Shown piece by piece: positions 23,901 through 37,400 of a stretch of DNA of 64,000 bases; positions within the stretch are counted from its first letter, which is position 1; each line of letters starts with the position of its first letter. Position numbers and translations under genes: made by a program. The stretch covers positions 9,321,807 to 9,385,806 of the forward strand of contig NC_085052.1 of the NCBI RefSeq assembly GCF_963662255.1, written 5' to 3'. The notes under the pieces are model-generated. The model was not told the DNA's origin. It was given only the letters and a program-made list of their open reading frames with translations, and did no database searches. The stretch is from Cinclus cinclus. Lineage: Eukaryota > Chordata > Aves > Passeriformes > Cinclidae.

Positions 23901-25221
23901 ATTCAGGGCAGGAGGATCAGGGCATGGTGAGCTCAGAGCACACCACCCCACGGTGGGTGATAATGGTTTCTAGAGGTCAGCTCATGAAGAATTTGATCTT
24001 CCTGTAAATTGCTGAGAGTTATGCAAAGCACTTGGACATACATGCAGCTGTAGAGATGCATGAAAACTGTTGGGGGTTTTTTAACTACCATTTAAAAATT
24101 TCAAAATTTTGCAAAGCCAAGAAAATCCAGGTTTGGATTTAAGTGATGGAAAAGTCAATATATTTTTTCTCCCTTCCATAAAAGAAAAGTAACTAAATTT
24201 AAGATAAAGAAGCCAAACACCCCACACAAAAAAAATTGCCAACCTGTTTATCAGTTTTGGACTTGTTTTTGAAGGGAGAAAAGCAATCATTTTCTCATGA
24301 AATTAGAGAAACTATGAACAGAATATTTCAACCATCAGAAGAAAATAGCAATAAAGGCAAACAAATATAAGAGTAGGGGTTTTTTTCCTCTCCATCTCTG
24401 CTTATGTATGTCCAAAGGAAGACATGCATACATAGTTTTTATGCAAGCAATGTGTTCATATTTAAGACAGCTTTTCTCAGGGCCTGCATGGATATCCCTG
24501 TGAAGTTCCAGAGGCTTTAGGATGTGTTTAGGAGAAACTGTTCTTCACACATAAAAATTCAGGTGCTATTGCTCCTGTGCAGCCTTTTAGTAGTAATATT
24601 AAACACAATACAGACAGGTACATTGTTTCTGCTATGGAAGAGAGCTCTATTTCATCTGTAAGTTTTGGCTGGTGGATACACTCACTGACACTGAATCATC
24701 CTTTCACCTCTGTGAGATGTTACAGCAGGCAGAAGTCTTCGGATAGAAATTACCTCAAGCAAAGTTTGCATGCGTTTGACATCACCCTGTGGCCTTAAAT
24801 ATCTGTGTGGCTTTTTCATTCCATCTCCAAATGGCATGGCAAGATAAATCCAGCTATGTTCCTTCCTTTAATGGGAATGGTATTTTACCATGCTGTGGTA
24901 CCTCCTCTCATGTTGCCTAACATGTGGTGAGAAATCAAACAGATTCCACAGCAGTTTTGTAATTTGTCGACTGAAAATGTCATCTAGAAATGGTGGGATC
25001 AGTCATGCTTAAAATGAAAAGCTTGCTCAACAGCATGTAAAGAACTAGAAGCTAAAATTTCTTTTTTATGGCTTGACCCTAAAAAAAATCCTGACCTCCT
25101 GCATCTGTCCATTTTTGACTAAAAAATAAGTGGCCATTTGGGATAAGGCCCAAAGTTCTGAATGAACAAGTGTACTGGCAGGAGCACCCCTGGACACTAG
25201 TTTATTTAAGTATTAAGAACG
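20971..25221. other. Unique non-coding DNA, nothing recognised
   Basis: AT-rich unique sequence without a recognisable interspersed repeat. The largest frame, 126 codons at 21809-22189 (plus), begins in AT-rich sequence and resembles no known protein. A short doublet of CAATGTATG words lies near 22777-22799. Confidence 0.5.
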
Positions 25222-25247
25222 AACAAACAAACAAACAAACAAACAAA
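25222..25247. repeat. AAAC microsatellite
   Basis: About six tandem AAAC/ACAA units on the plus strand. Tetranucleotide runs of this kind are often length-variable. No mobile element body adjoins it. Confidence 0.92.
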
Positions 25248-28200
25248 ACCAGCCAAACAATTGTCAGAAGGGAATCTTAAATATATTATCCTTATAATCT
25301 GGATTTTATTCAATCAAATCATGAGTATTTACATACTATATAACAGTACCAGTCAGAGCAATGAAATTTTCTTTCCACAATTCTCTTAACACTTGTTATG
25401 AAGGGATATATTGAGCAGAAATTATTTACATTAATAAATCTGAGAAATCAGCAAACATTGTAAGGACGTAAAAAATTTGCTATGAAAAGCACAGATACTT
25501 TAGTCATGATTAGAGGTTCTTCAGCCTCCAAAGATGTATTTCTTTTTATTGCTCTGGATGATGGTACAAATATTACTTCTGGCAAAATGATTTGTTTCTT
25601 ACTCTTCGTTTGATAGGCTCTGGTAGTGATGGATCATACCTAGGATCTTCCAGGTCTGCAGGGAGCTTTTATTGTCACAGTCACAAAATTTGATCTCCTT
25701 TGTGTAGGAGAAGTAATTCCTGAAATTAGAAACTGCACAGTGAGGGAGGGCTCAAACATACCTGCTGTGGCTATAACATGGACAGCCAGATTTATTAATA
25801 GCCAACTCAAATATTAATTGAAAAATGCCCTCTGTTTTGGTTTAGCAAATAAATGGAGCTTGAGGTATAACAAACAAGCTTCTTAGCATGTTTGTCACAG
25901 TTTCCCATCAGTAATTCTCATATGGCTGAACAGAAGGCAGGAAAATTGGCTCAACCAGGACAGAGACACAACAGGCTGATTTATGCATTGAAGGTGAGGG
26001 GAAAACCCAGTTCACACACGCTGTTGCAGAGCTCTCATGGGTATCAGCACTGCCATACACAGCAGCAGAATGTGCAGGAGGAGTTTTATTCAAACTTACA
26101 CTCCCTCTGAACCCCATGTATTTTAGGGTTCTGTCAAGAGGGTCTCGGTGTGAACAGCTCTGATTTTTCACCCAGGCAGAGAGAGAGGAATAAATTATCC
26201 TGAGTGGGATGCTCCCACTTTTAACAAACCTGACATGTCAACTTGAGAAGGGAGCCCTGACGAAACCTCGTGGCTCCAAAGTGGGTCTGGCAGTGACTTG
26301 TGATGAATTAGGGCAAAACTGAGAATGGTCATCACTTGGTCTCCTGGGTGAGCATCCCCCTGATTCTTCAGCTAACTGTGCCTTGACATCTGGGCTGCTC
26401 ATCCTCAAGATGTTATTGTAACTCTGAGCATTGTCCCAAGTGAAGGCCTCAGAGAAAATGAACTTCAACTGCAAAATTAAAAGGTGCACAAATAGTTCTT
26501 TGTGCCTCACAGACCTCTTGTTCCTTCTTCTTCCTTTCTTCCCAGTGGCTCTGCCCCTGTTTGCCATCCTGTGATGGACAGAAAGAATTGGCAGCTTTTA
26601 CCTCCAGCTCTTTTCTTCTGCATGAAAGCCATGCTGGGGCTGTCTAAAAGCCCTGACTTCACTTTGTTTATTTTTCCAGTCTTTTCACATATTGCCTGTA
26701 GATTCTTGCACACACAGAGAATGTGCCATCCTCTGCAAGGAGTTCTGCACCACATCACTGAATTGTTCCACACCTGCCAACTTTCCTCCAATTTTCACCT
26801 TCTCTTCCCACATATCCTTAGTGGGCCATAACCAGCAAATGGTTCTGCTTACCTTGCTGTGACTGCAGCCATTGTTCAAGCTGTGCTGGGTGGTGTTGTA
26901 CAGCAAAGTCTGCTCTAATTAACAAAGATTAACAAGGAGTGTGAAGATGTGCAAGACCAAGTTTGATCCAAGAAAACAACCAATTTCTTTGCCAAAAACC
27001 TTATGGAAACTGCCAAAAACTGTGGAGCACTGAAACTTTACTGCCTTTCTCCCTGTGATGAACATTGGCTTTGACTTGCTTTTCTTAATATAAACATAAT
27101 TCTGTGTGTGTACGATTAAAATGCACGACAAAAAGAATTGCTTCACTGCCTGTTGTCCCTTGCTGGGAAGGACCAAATTGAACAATCCAATGGCATGTGT
27201 TAGTCACACTGCCTCATGCACTGCTGGAATGTTTTCAGATACTCTGGTGCCTCCAATTAGGATCTCTGTAGAAATGATTTTTTCAGACAGAATTGTGACA
27301 TCTAAAATTAAGTATGAATTGCATCAAACCAAGCAAATGTGACAGTCAGTAGAATAAGCATGTACCAGCCTTCCACAAATGTATGTGTTTTATGGAATGG
27401 TTTTCTCTTGCTAAAGTGCAGATGACTGGCTAAGGTATGCTTTGATTTTTGATAGCACTGCTACTCATATTATCAGAGTGCCATAATTTTGAAGTGGCTA
27501 TTTTAGAGATAATGCACACTCTCCTCTCACACAAATTGCCCATATAATACTCTTAAGTGGTCTTGCTGAAATTGAGCTGAGTGCTGACAACTGACAAGAT
27601 TGAATAGAAGTGTCTGAGACTGGTCAAAATTTGCAAGCAGCTTTGTAAGAAAAAAAAAATCCAATTTCAAAGTTGTTTCTTTTTGAAGGATTTGTGCCTA
27701 TTTCACTTTTTAAAATTAACAGTCCATTCTTCTTGCTTTCACGAATGCTTCACATAATGGTTAAAGGGCATTCTCTAACAATGCCAATAGTATCAAATAA
27801 ATTATTTAATTTAAAATATTTCTTTTATTTCTTTCTTGTCAGGTGTCATTTCTACATTCTGACCAAAAAAATAAAAAAATCGATTTCTTTCACTTAAAAA
27901 CTCTCCAATCAGCATTATGACATCTTGAAAATCTCTCATCCATTTCTGCGGAATTAGGACCAGGACCAGCATTTTTATGCTTGATTTCCTCAATATGCCA
28001 CAGTTAAACACTTGTTATCCTTATTGAAACCAGAAGGTGGCAAGCACTCTTAAAGTATGAGCTGGGTTGAAACAAGGCTGGCTCCTTTCTCAGAAAACCT
28101 CAGCCATCATTGTCTTCAACTCAGCCATGGGTTTCACAGGCAGAAATTTGTGTTTTACAGCACCCAGTCAATCACAGCAGGACAGGACTAAAAAGGAAAG

Positions 28201-31200
28201 TGTGGAAGAGATTTAAATATGTCTTCTGTTTTAATTTAAGCAGAGAACCCTGAGACTGAAGTAGAAAATAACTGCCCAGAAAATCAAGCTGACTGGATAA
28301 AAATGAAATTTCCATTCCATAGCAGCCCTGACAAAGTAAGGGCTTCAGAGACGTTGGGCTGGCTGCCAAGTGAGGCCAAAGAGGAGCCTTGGAGCACCTG
28401 GAGCTAAACCTGTCCCGCAGCCTGTACACAAATATGGGTTAATGTTACAAAATACTGAAAAATGCTCTGCATGGATTTTTCCAGAAAGAAACTTAACCCA
28501 AACCTCATTTAATGATTTTCACTGTTTTTCAGCAAAAGTTTCGTGCTTTGTCTGTTAATCTGTCAGACTTAGAAAATGGAGCAATTTGTGTGTGAAAACA
28601 ACAATAGTGGAAAGCTAATGTGTTCTGGGGTGCTGAGTTGGAGGCATTGGTAGGAAATTGCCTCCCCTGCATGGTCTTTTTAAGAATTTTAGTTAAAATT
28701 CAGTCTCTTAACTTAGCTGAGGGAAAAGGTCATCCAGGGCATACTAGAGAGCAGTGCCTGAATGGTAAATTAATACACCTAGATAAGTCTGTTATACAAG
28801 AAAACCAATATACTCTCCATTTCAGTATTGCTTACGTCATTACTTAATTTTAGCATTTGGCCTAAAGACTTCATGTCAGTCGGATTATTTTCCTGACAGC
28901 CTTTTTATAAAAAAAACCCCATAATATTTAATGAATTGGTGGTAAGAAAGCTTTTGAATAAAAGACATAATTTCTGAGCTTCTTCCTCAAATCCTGAAGG
29001 CCTCAAAGCATGAAGAAGCAACAAAGCCTCAAGATGCCCATGAGAGCTGACAGGAGCTGATGACTTGAAAGCTGTGAGGATACAATCCTCTCTGACATTA
29101 ATCCTGAGCTGGGAGCAAGAGACAGCTCCTGACGATGTTCTTGTCTTTAATTATACATTGCCACAGCACAGGTGGCTGCAGTGCTGAGGAATCAAATCCA
29201 TCCGTACCAATCTATGACAGGTACTTGGTGTAAAGGTGATCTCTGCCTCTCCCACTTCTGCATGAAGACGTGAGCTAAAAAAAGGTGCCAGAGAGCAGGG
29301 AGGACAATACCACTATCCTCATGGTAGTTCCTCTGTCCTAAGCTTTCCCTTTATCTTGACCACATTAAATACTGGGGGAATGGTGATGTTTGGGATTTTT
29401 CAAAGGTTGTACAATAGCGATGCAAATTCCATCACAGCAGATTAAATGGATTCTAAAAAGGACAGTGATTCCTTATGCATTCAAGCTTTACTCAGAACTC
29501 ATTCAGAGCCCATGTGCTATTTCCCACATCTAGGGAAGACCCGTTTTGTACCTCTAACCACCAAACATGTCCATAAATAAATGCTGCCCCATCCCACCTG
29601 CATGGTTCACATGAAGTGCCCCACTGCAAGTGGCTGCATAGCCCTGGGCTCCTTCTGCTCCCAGCTCTGCCATGGAGACTGGCTTTTCCCTGGAGCAGAA
29701 TAACGACAGGGTATTTCACCCCTCATCCTCAGTTACCTTGCCCAGCTGCAAACCCGGTGCTGTTTGCACTTGGGACCCCGAGCTCCACAGGGAAAATCCC
29801 TGCGTTTACTGAGACAAGTCCATGGGCCTGCTGCTCCCTGCAAAATTCAATCTGACCTACTGAACGGGGAACAATCCATCAGCAGCAGAAGGAATGGGGT
29901 GGGATAACATCTGAGACAATGCAAAGGCATAAAGAGCAGTCACAGAGGAAAGCTGATGAGCAGAAAAGTTCGAGGCAAATAGGTTTTAATTAGAGTACCA
30001 TTCAACCCTTTAGATATTTGCTGAATACTACGCCAGATTTAACAAGGCATTTCCTTGCCAGCCATCGTATACATTAAAGATTGTACAGAATGAAGAAAGA
30101 TCCTGAGGAAATCCTAAGCACAAGGGATCTAAATCAGAGTTTAGAAGTTCAACTGTATCTTTCACCCTTCTTATAAGTATCCACCAGGGCAGAAGAATGT
30201 TATTGCCCAGTCACTTGTAGTTTCTGCTTGCTTCCGCCAGCTCATTTTGTTATTCCATTTTGATAGGGGTCACTGCAAAATAGCACACCTGATAGGTGCT
30301 GCCTTCTGAGTTGGACTAAAAATAAGGACTAGAAAAGACAAGAAACAGCAAGGAGATATTTAAATTAGATCTGTAAGTGACAGGTCTTGCAAATATCAGG
30401 ATGAAGCTGAAAAGTGAAATCTGCAGTGATTTCCTGATAGTTTTAGGGTAGGGTATCCTACCTTTTGTTTCTGGCAGTGATATCCCTTGTGCTCCTTCAC
30501 ACCTACAAAAATGGATTAATACTCAGTTCTTGGTCCCTTTATTTGGAAGTGTGTGTTACACAGCTCAGCACTCTGTGGGTACCAGACAAAGCAACACTTG
30601 GCCAAGCAAAGGACACTAAGTTTTCCCTTGGAGGGCATGGTAAGGCTCCGGCTTGAAGGACTTGTCTATGTTTGGGGAGCTTGCTGTCTAGAAGAATGAA
30701 GCAGGACTGTACACCCAATACCAGATTTGGGTGACCTAGGCAACCCTCTCAGATGAATAGAAATTTTGCCTAAAAATGGATTTCCCAAGCGACTGAAGGT
30801 GTTTGACTGAATGTGTCATATGGCATGTTTTGGGAGTGAGGAAGAGGCAGGAAAGAACTGGCAGGCACATAACATGCCAGCTTTCTCAAATTTGAACTTT
30901 TCTTGTTTATTTCTTTGCCATCTAAATGGTAATTTTACCCTACGAAAAATAAAGACAAATTTTGATATTACAATAACTGTTAAAATGTGAAAAGAGAATA
31001 AATTCACACAGATTTAAAATGTATATATGTCCTTTTTTCCTTCTTTGCTCCACTTCTCTAAATTCTTTCAGATCAGTACAAAATTTTCCCCCACACCCTG
31101 CAGTTTTTTCTTTACAAGAGCTCTTTTATTTAGCCCAATGTTTATGCTTAAAGATACATCTGACATTTTTCCAACTGTTAGTATTGTGTAATCTTCATAC

Positions 31201-34200
31201 CTTCAGGCATTTTGCACCTTCGATTTTCCAAAGAATAAAGAGATATCTGTTGTCAGTTTATGAAGTCAAAACCATTCTATCTAGACGTCTCTGAAAGCTG
31301 ACTATATTCAGCCCTGTACTACTGTGTTCTATTGAAAACTATAAACTTTGTTTTGTTATTTTCATGTAAGAGATTGCAAAGTAAAAGAAAGAGGAGAGGA
31401 ATATAAACAAACCTTAATGTGCATAAAATTGTGTCAGGAAAGGAATAAAAGGGGAATTCACACCCAGGTGGCCTCTCCTCCTCTGCAGCCCAGGCTGAAA
31501 CCACCCCTGTGACTTCTTTGGCAGCTTTTCAGTGGAACACAGCTGAAGATGCTCTTGTGAACCTGCAGGAATCAAACCTGCCAAGTTTCTCATAGCTCTG
31601 CTTGATCCACTCTCATCTTTTTTTAATGTTCTTTCCCCCCATCTGTGGCTTGGTATAGCTCTCCTCTGTAATTGTCATTAAGATCTGCAGGCAAGAAGCA
31701 TTGTCTAGTTGGGAGAAGAGCCCTCCACCTCCATGTCACCCTGGTGAGATGTGGGATTTGGGCTGGAAAAAAGTCACAAGCAGTCAGAAGTGTCCTGAGA
31801 TTCTGCTGAGAAGGAAAGAACTGCAGCAGAGGAGGCAGTTGCTTCTCATTTCTAGTTCTTGCCCCAAGAGAAGGCACAATCCAACCAGGGCACTGCGAAG
31901 TCAATGAGAACTACTGAGTTTCCAAATCCCAATGAAATCCTGAGGTACAGGGCAGCAGCCTGTCTGTCAGGGAGTTCTCCTTATCAAAGGTGCCCAAAGC
32001 CATGGTCTCTCCAGACTCTGGGCCCAAACTTTCCTCTCACCAGCTCATCTCTCTTTGGAAAACTTGTGCAATCTCTCACTGTAATACCAGCTTCCACTGG
32101 AATTGTCTTTCAGGCAGAATCAATATTGCATAGATGTCTCATTAACTTTTGGGTGAAATGTGCATACTTCTGGCTCCAGTAAGACAATGGCTGTTATTTC
32201 CCTGTTCCACAGATGTCCCTATTTGTCGCTACATTCTCAAGCATGACCCTGGAAGATGGACTTCATTACAGCAATAATACCTAGTCCAGGGGGAAATAAA
32301 CTAAAAAAAGGATTTATTTCCTTTTTCAACAGCAAACAAGCAAACAACAACAAAATGCGTCTTGGCAACATAATTGAAAGAAACTCATCACTTTTAATGA
32401 AAGCTAAAATGATTGTATTCTAAGCAAGTTAATTATATCATTGTATTATTGTTGCCTGACAAATGAATTTCACTTCTAGTCAGTGGGGAAGTAACCCATA
32501 CTAGAAGCCCATTGCAAAGCTTTTCATTGATTTTTAATGGGCTTTGGGATGGATCTCTGGCCAATTTTGACTTTAGGCCTCTATAGTGGTGAGCTATGAA
32601 AGAAACACAGGAGTTATAGTCTAATGTTTGGTGCTTTTTTTTTTTTTTTCAGAAGAACAATGATTTGCAGTGAGGGGTATTAATACTGAAAAGTGAACTA
32701 ATTCCCCTCCTGACAAGTCCAAAATGCAATTTTAATAATAAGAGGTATAATAATGACTTGATGAAATGAGTTTTTATAGGGAAAAAATGGTTTTTCTTCT
32801 TGCTTAGAACTAGTATTATTTTAATATTCTCATTTCCAAAAGGTACTTTTTACACTAGTTTTTCCACTTACAAATCATTAGAAAATCTTTGACAGAATAG
32901 TTAAGAGCAGGACCTACTAAGGTTAAGTGCTGCTTTTCACTTTTAAAGTAGCCATTCCCTCCAGTAGTGTTGCATAAAAGTGATGATGTTACTTTCAAAA
33001 TAAAGCATTTTGTCCATCAATTTCTGATGATTTTCCCGCTTTTTAACTTTTAGGGAATTGTTCTACAGTTTAAAAAATTTAGAAAAAAGTTTCACTTGTT
33101 CACTTTTTCCCCAAGTGAAAAGGAGGGCCCTGCTTTCTGCAGAAAAGGTTGGAATGGAGATTTTTTTCTCAAATCTTTGGGAAATTTTTTCTTCTCTGCT
33201 GGGTATTAGATGCAAACTCTTTCATCTTCTTCATAAGGTGTTGAATCAAACATCTTCCTAATTGAATGATGTGGGCAATGTGTTTGCCGGCTGTCATTTT
33301 TCGTGGTCCACATGATGGCTGTAACCTAGGCTGTAATCTAGGTCTTGAGTCAGCCAGCTCCATCTGCACCTTCCTGGACTTATTTTCAGTTATTCAGTTG
33401 CTCAGCAATACCTGAGATGTTTTCAGAGTAAATCAGTGTTGTTTAATCTACAGGGTTTTACACAATATTTACTTTGAGTCATGGCTGAGACCTGTACATC
33501 CAGAGACTACCTTCTGTGAAAGTATGTAAAGTAGGAATGAACAGAGAGAGAATTATCTGTGTACTGAGATGGGATTTGCAGAAGAGCTGCCCTGCAATAT
33601 TCAGAACAGTGAAAGTGCGTTTTAAAGTCCTTTGTGGGTTTCCTTCAGGCATGGGAATTTTTTGACCATCTTTCCTTTTCATGGTAAATGTAAAAAGCAA
33701 AAAGTTTCCCGTTTGTGTTTATGTAGTTGTTGAAAGTGTAAAAAAAGTAAAATTATGCATTTCCTGTAACAAGGGGCAATGGCTCATAAAAGAGAACCTC
33801 TGGTGTAAACCCCACAGAATTTTAGGCTCCAGCATCAAAAGCATCTGTTTCCTTTTTCCAAACATGCAAAGAATCAATGTCAAATATCACACAGCTTAAA
33901 TGTTCACTGCATGTAAATTGCACAGGCTCTATAAGGTTTAAAGTTCTCTGTGCTGCTACAAAAATTTTGTCTTACTGTTTCTCTTCTGGCTTTCTGTTCC
34001 ACCTCTATCATGCTGAGGCAGGTTGCTCAGTGGGGTTCACTCCCTGTCCCAGAAGTGGCTGCAACTCAGTGACAGGTATTTAAGTGCAAATTACACAGCT
34101 ACAAGAGATTCCTCCTTACTGGAATTTCAAATCCATCCACTCCACACTTTGGTTTGATATTTTTATCTTATGCTGAAGAAAGTCAGATTTGAACCCACTT

Positions 34201-34339
34201 TTTGTTCCAAGGTGTTAGCTCAGAGACAGAGGAGTATCTGCTATCTTGTGCTGGATCTGCTGGACAAGAAGTAAATAGGTACTTCAGGAGGGTGAGAAGC
34301 TCAAAGGCAGACTAGTCTGTAGAATGACAGGCAACAAAA
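25248..34339. other. Unique non-coding DNA
   Basis: About 9 kb with no recognisable interspersed repeat, which is notable for a vertebrate and consistent with a bird. Open frames are below 110 codons and lie on both strands (for example 26502-26831 plus opposite 26507-26791 minus), the usual signature of chance. A T15 run followed by CAG lies at 32635-32652. A short 12-bp doublet (GCTGTAACCTAG / GCTGTAATCTAG) lies near 33316-33340. The AT-rich segment 32380-32570 is discussed as a possible conserved element. Confidence 0.5.
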
Positions 34340-34476
34340 CACCCTGGAGGTGTTGGGACATCTGAATCTGGTGCTTTGTGATTTGGTTTAGGGGCTAGAG
34401 TGGCAGTGCTGGGTTGACAGTTGGACTTGATGGTCTTGAAAGATCTCTTCCAAACTTGATGATTCTCTGATTCTTG
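34340..34476 (+). mobile_element. CR1 LINE 3' tail, 5'-truncated
   Basis: The plus strand follows a CR1 tail: ACCCTGGAGGTGTT (34340-34353), a GGTTTAGGGGCTAG segment, TGGGTTGACAGTTGGACTTG (34410-34429), ATGGTCTTGAAAGATCTCTTCCAA-type sequence, and the terminal GATGATTCTCTGATTCTTG (34458-34476). The last segment is the CR1 3' repeat of ATTCTNTG form, present about twice. It belongs to the subfamily ending in a TTGGACTTGATGGTCTTGAA-like core. Only the 3' untranslated part remains. Confidence 0.92.
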
Positions 34477-37400
34477 GGTGAGGTAAAATGTAGTAGGCCA
34501 TTTAGAGAAATTTTGTTTAGCTTCTGATGGGGCCAGGAAAGTTTCTGGAGGCTCTGTGAGACAAGGACTTGGGAGGACCTCACCCCAAGTCAGCTGCCAT
34601 AGCCTGTGGTCTCTGGAGAACCAGGCAAGTCACCGGTGTTGACTGAGAGTCACCAGGCTGTGCATCTCACACAAGCTGTGAGCAGAGTCCTCCCCGTGGC
34701 TAAAATCATCTTACCCTCAGTTCCCATGGGGTCACGATGCTGCCCATGGTTTAGTCCCCCCAGCTAGGCAGCCACAGTAGCTCTGAGGTAGTCAGATAGC
34801 AGAAGAGAGTCACAGTGAACTATGCAGTAGTTACTCTAGAACACATTCATATTTTTGTTCACCTTGCTCATAAGACGTGGCTAATTGTTCACATGGGAGA
34901 AAAGAAAATGTGTTCGTTTATAACATTTATCAGGTTTTCTGGATGTGCTCCATATTCAATACTTTTTATGTCTGAACTCCCTCTCACCTGGATAATTTCA
35001 CAGGATTTCAATGCTTTTGTGCTGGTGTAGAGTAGTTTGACATAAAAAAGGATTATATCAGTTTGGTGCCTAGTCTGGAAATGAGATGGATGTGAGGAAG
35101 GAGGTGCTGCAGGACAGAGGTCTATTAAATCTTGTATGGCATATGAAAGGTTTGCCTCTGGCAAAACACAGACTATGAGGTGTTTATAGTTTTTAACAGG
35201 AAGTTGGTTTAAAACAAAGCAAAAATACACTTTACACAATGGAGAGTTATGGATCTGTGTGGTGCAGGATAAGCTTTAGTGGGTGTTAAAATTTTATTGC
35301 TTCAAACTGGAGAAAAGCATAGAAGAAACATCCCTCTGAGGCTATGGTCATTCCCTCTCACGTCACAAATATGCATTTTAAACTTCTAAAAGTTGGAAAA
35401 TCAGCCTTCCCAAAGTTGTGGAAATACACATCTGCCTTTCTATTATACTCTTGCACAAAACCAGGTTCCTGGGTGGAGGAAAGTTGCCCTTACCCTGCAG
35501 GACATTATGTTCTGTGTTTATCCAGCATTGCAAGCTTGAAATTTTTAGAGAAATTTACTTCTATAAATCAAGTTGTAAACTAGGTTCTCAGCAAACATGT
35601 GGTATTCACTGTTCATTGTGAGGTTAATTTACCAAAATCCAATAGCACTCTCTCCAATGCCAGCCATTATTTTCAGATAACAAATGTGATATCAGCAATT
35701 TTGATGGCCTTTTAATGTGTTTTCTTTTAAGACAAAGCTAAGTGGAGAATTGCTTAATGATCCAAATTGAAATAAATTTTAACTACCAAAAATGATCTTA
35801 TAATGCCTAATGTATTTGATGCATTACCACATGCCAGGATCATGCCACACAGGCAGACACCATATTTTTTTGCCCTTTCAACCCAAGGCAAAAAAGAGCA
35901 GCACTTAAAAATATATGATCTTTCTTTTTCCTTCCAGTAATTTCATTATGGGCACAAGTTGCCTTTTGTTCATTGGATCTTCTTGGAAAGTGTCTTGCCC
36001 CATTATTTCCAAGTCCCCAGAAGGAAGACTAATTTGACTCTCTATACATTACAGTCCTTATTCTGCAGTATTCTGAAAGAAACTCAGTAGTTGACCAAAA
36101 CTGACAAAAAAGAGCACTGCAAAGTATGAAACTGTCTGTGATGTCCCAAGCTGTAGATAACCAGCCAGAAGCAAGTAACCAATGGGAACATCTAGAGATA
36201 AAGCACTCTAAGGATAACTAGTGAAAAATCAGTTTGTCTTTCAGGGACTTCATCTTTGTCAGCCAGTGTCACTTAATGATTCACTGTGGTGGTGCTGGTG
36301 TTTGACAACTATGGCAGTACAGGGCTGTTCAGGAAGGGATTTCTGTTCCCAGTAAATATTAGCAAGATTTCTGCTGTGCTGAGCAGCACAGGACCAGTGG
36401 CACACAAACAGAGCTCTGGATCAAACCAGAGCAAAGGAGTGCAACACCAGATATCAGCACAGCCACTGCATGCTGTATTACTTAAGGTAGGATCACTGAT
36501 GGATGAAGCAGCAATTGTTGAACTCAATAATTCCTAACAATACTTAATTCATATACGTATTAAAAAGACACTAACTCTCAAATTCAGCCTTTTAATATGT
36601 TTTGAAAAGTCTCTCTTTTTAGATGGTAAAGTCACTGCTGCAGAAACTTTATTTGATGCCTGTTATCCAAAATTGTTCGAATATTTAGATGCCTGATGTC
36701 CAGCCCTGTGAAGCTGAGTACCTATGTGACCTGCTTCTAATAGTAATGTAATCAAATCCATTTTTTAGCCCTGTTTGCATTCCCAAAACTTGCCAGGGTG
36801 GCCTCAGCCCAAAAGAGAAATGAGCTGCTTGTTTTCAAAGCACTTTTCCTTTTGCTGTATACACTTGGAAAATCTTATGTCACTCAAAATGATCAATCCC
36901 TATGGACAAGCTCTCCCCAAGCATTTGCGTTCACTAACCTTCCCTTGCACGTGGGAATGATTCCAGCTGTGCTTTATGAGCGGTAGTTTTTCATCCTTTA
37001 TCTGAGTTGTCCAAGGTGATTTCTGCTTTCATAATCTTCCTCCTGCTCTGTGTTTTTTGTGGTAGAAGGGGTGGGGGGTGAGGCAAGGAGGGAACAATGA
37101 CTGTAGAGTAACAGGTGGAGAGGCAACTAAACCTCTGGGAGCCATTGTAAACAAGGAGAAGATACCACTCTTTATGTTCAGGAAAAGAGAATGAATTTCA
37201 TTACATACTTTCTCTAGTAGTGTTTGCATTTTGGGACAGACCTTTCTCTACTCTGACCCAGTACTTGACCAGTTTAAAACACAGACAGTTGTGGTCTGAA
37301 AAGTTTGGATCTGCTTGTCTTCCTTACCACTTTCCTAAAGGCAAATTGTTCCCCTTTTCAGAATCAAACCCTAAGAAAGAGCCTGGGAAAATGAAGCTGG

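Noticed and set aside
31885..31915. GAAGTCAATGAGAACTAC word resembling an old reptile repeat motif
   Set aside because: Too short and isolated to separate from chance.
34889..35239. 116-codon minus-strand frame
   Set aside because: No recognisable domain and an unremarkable length; overlapped by a plus-strand frame at 34815-35030.
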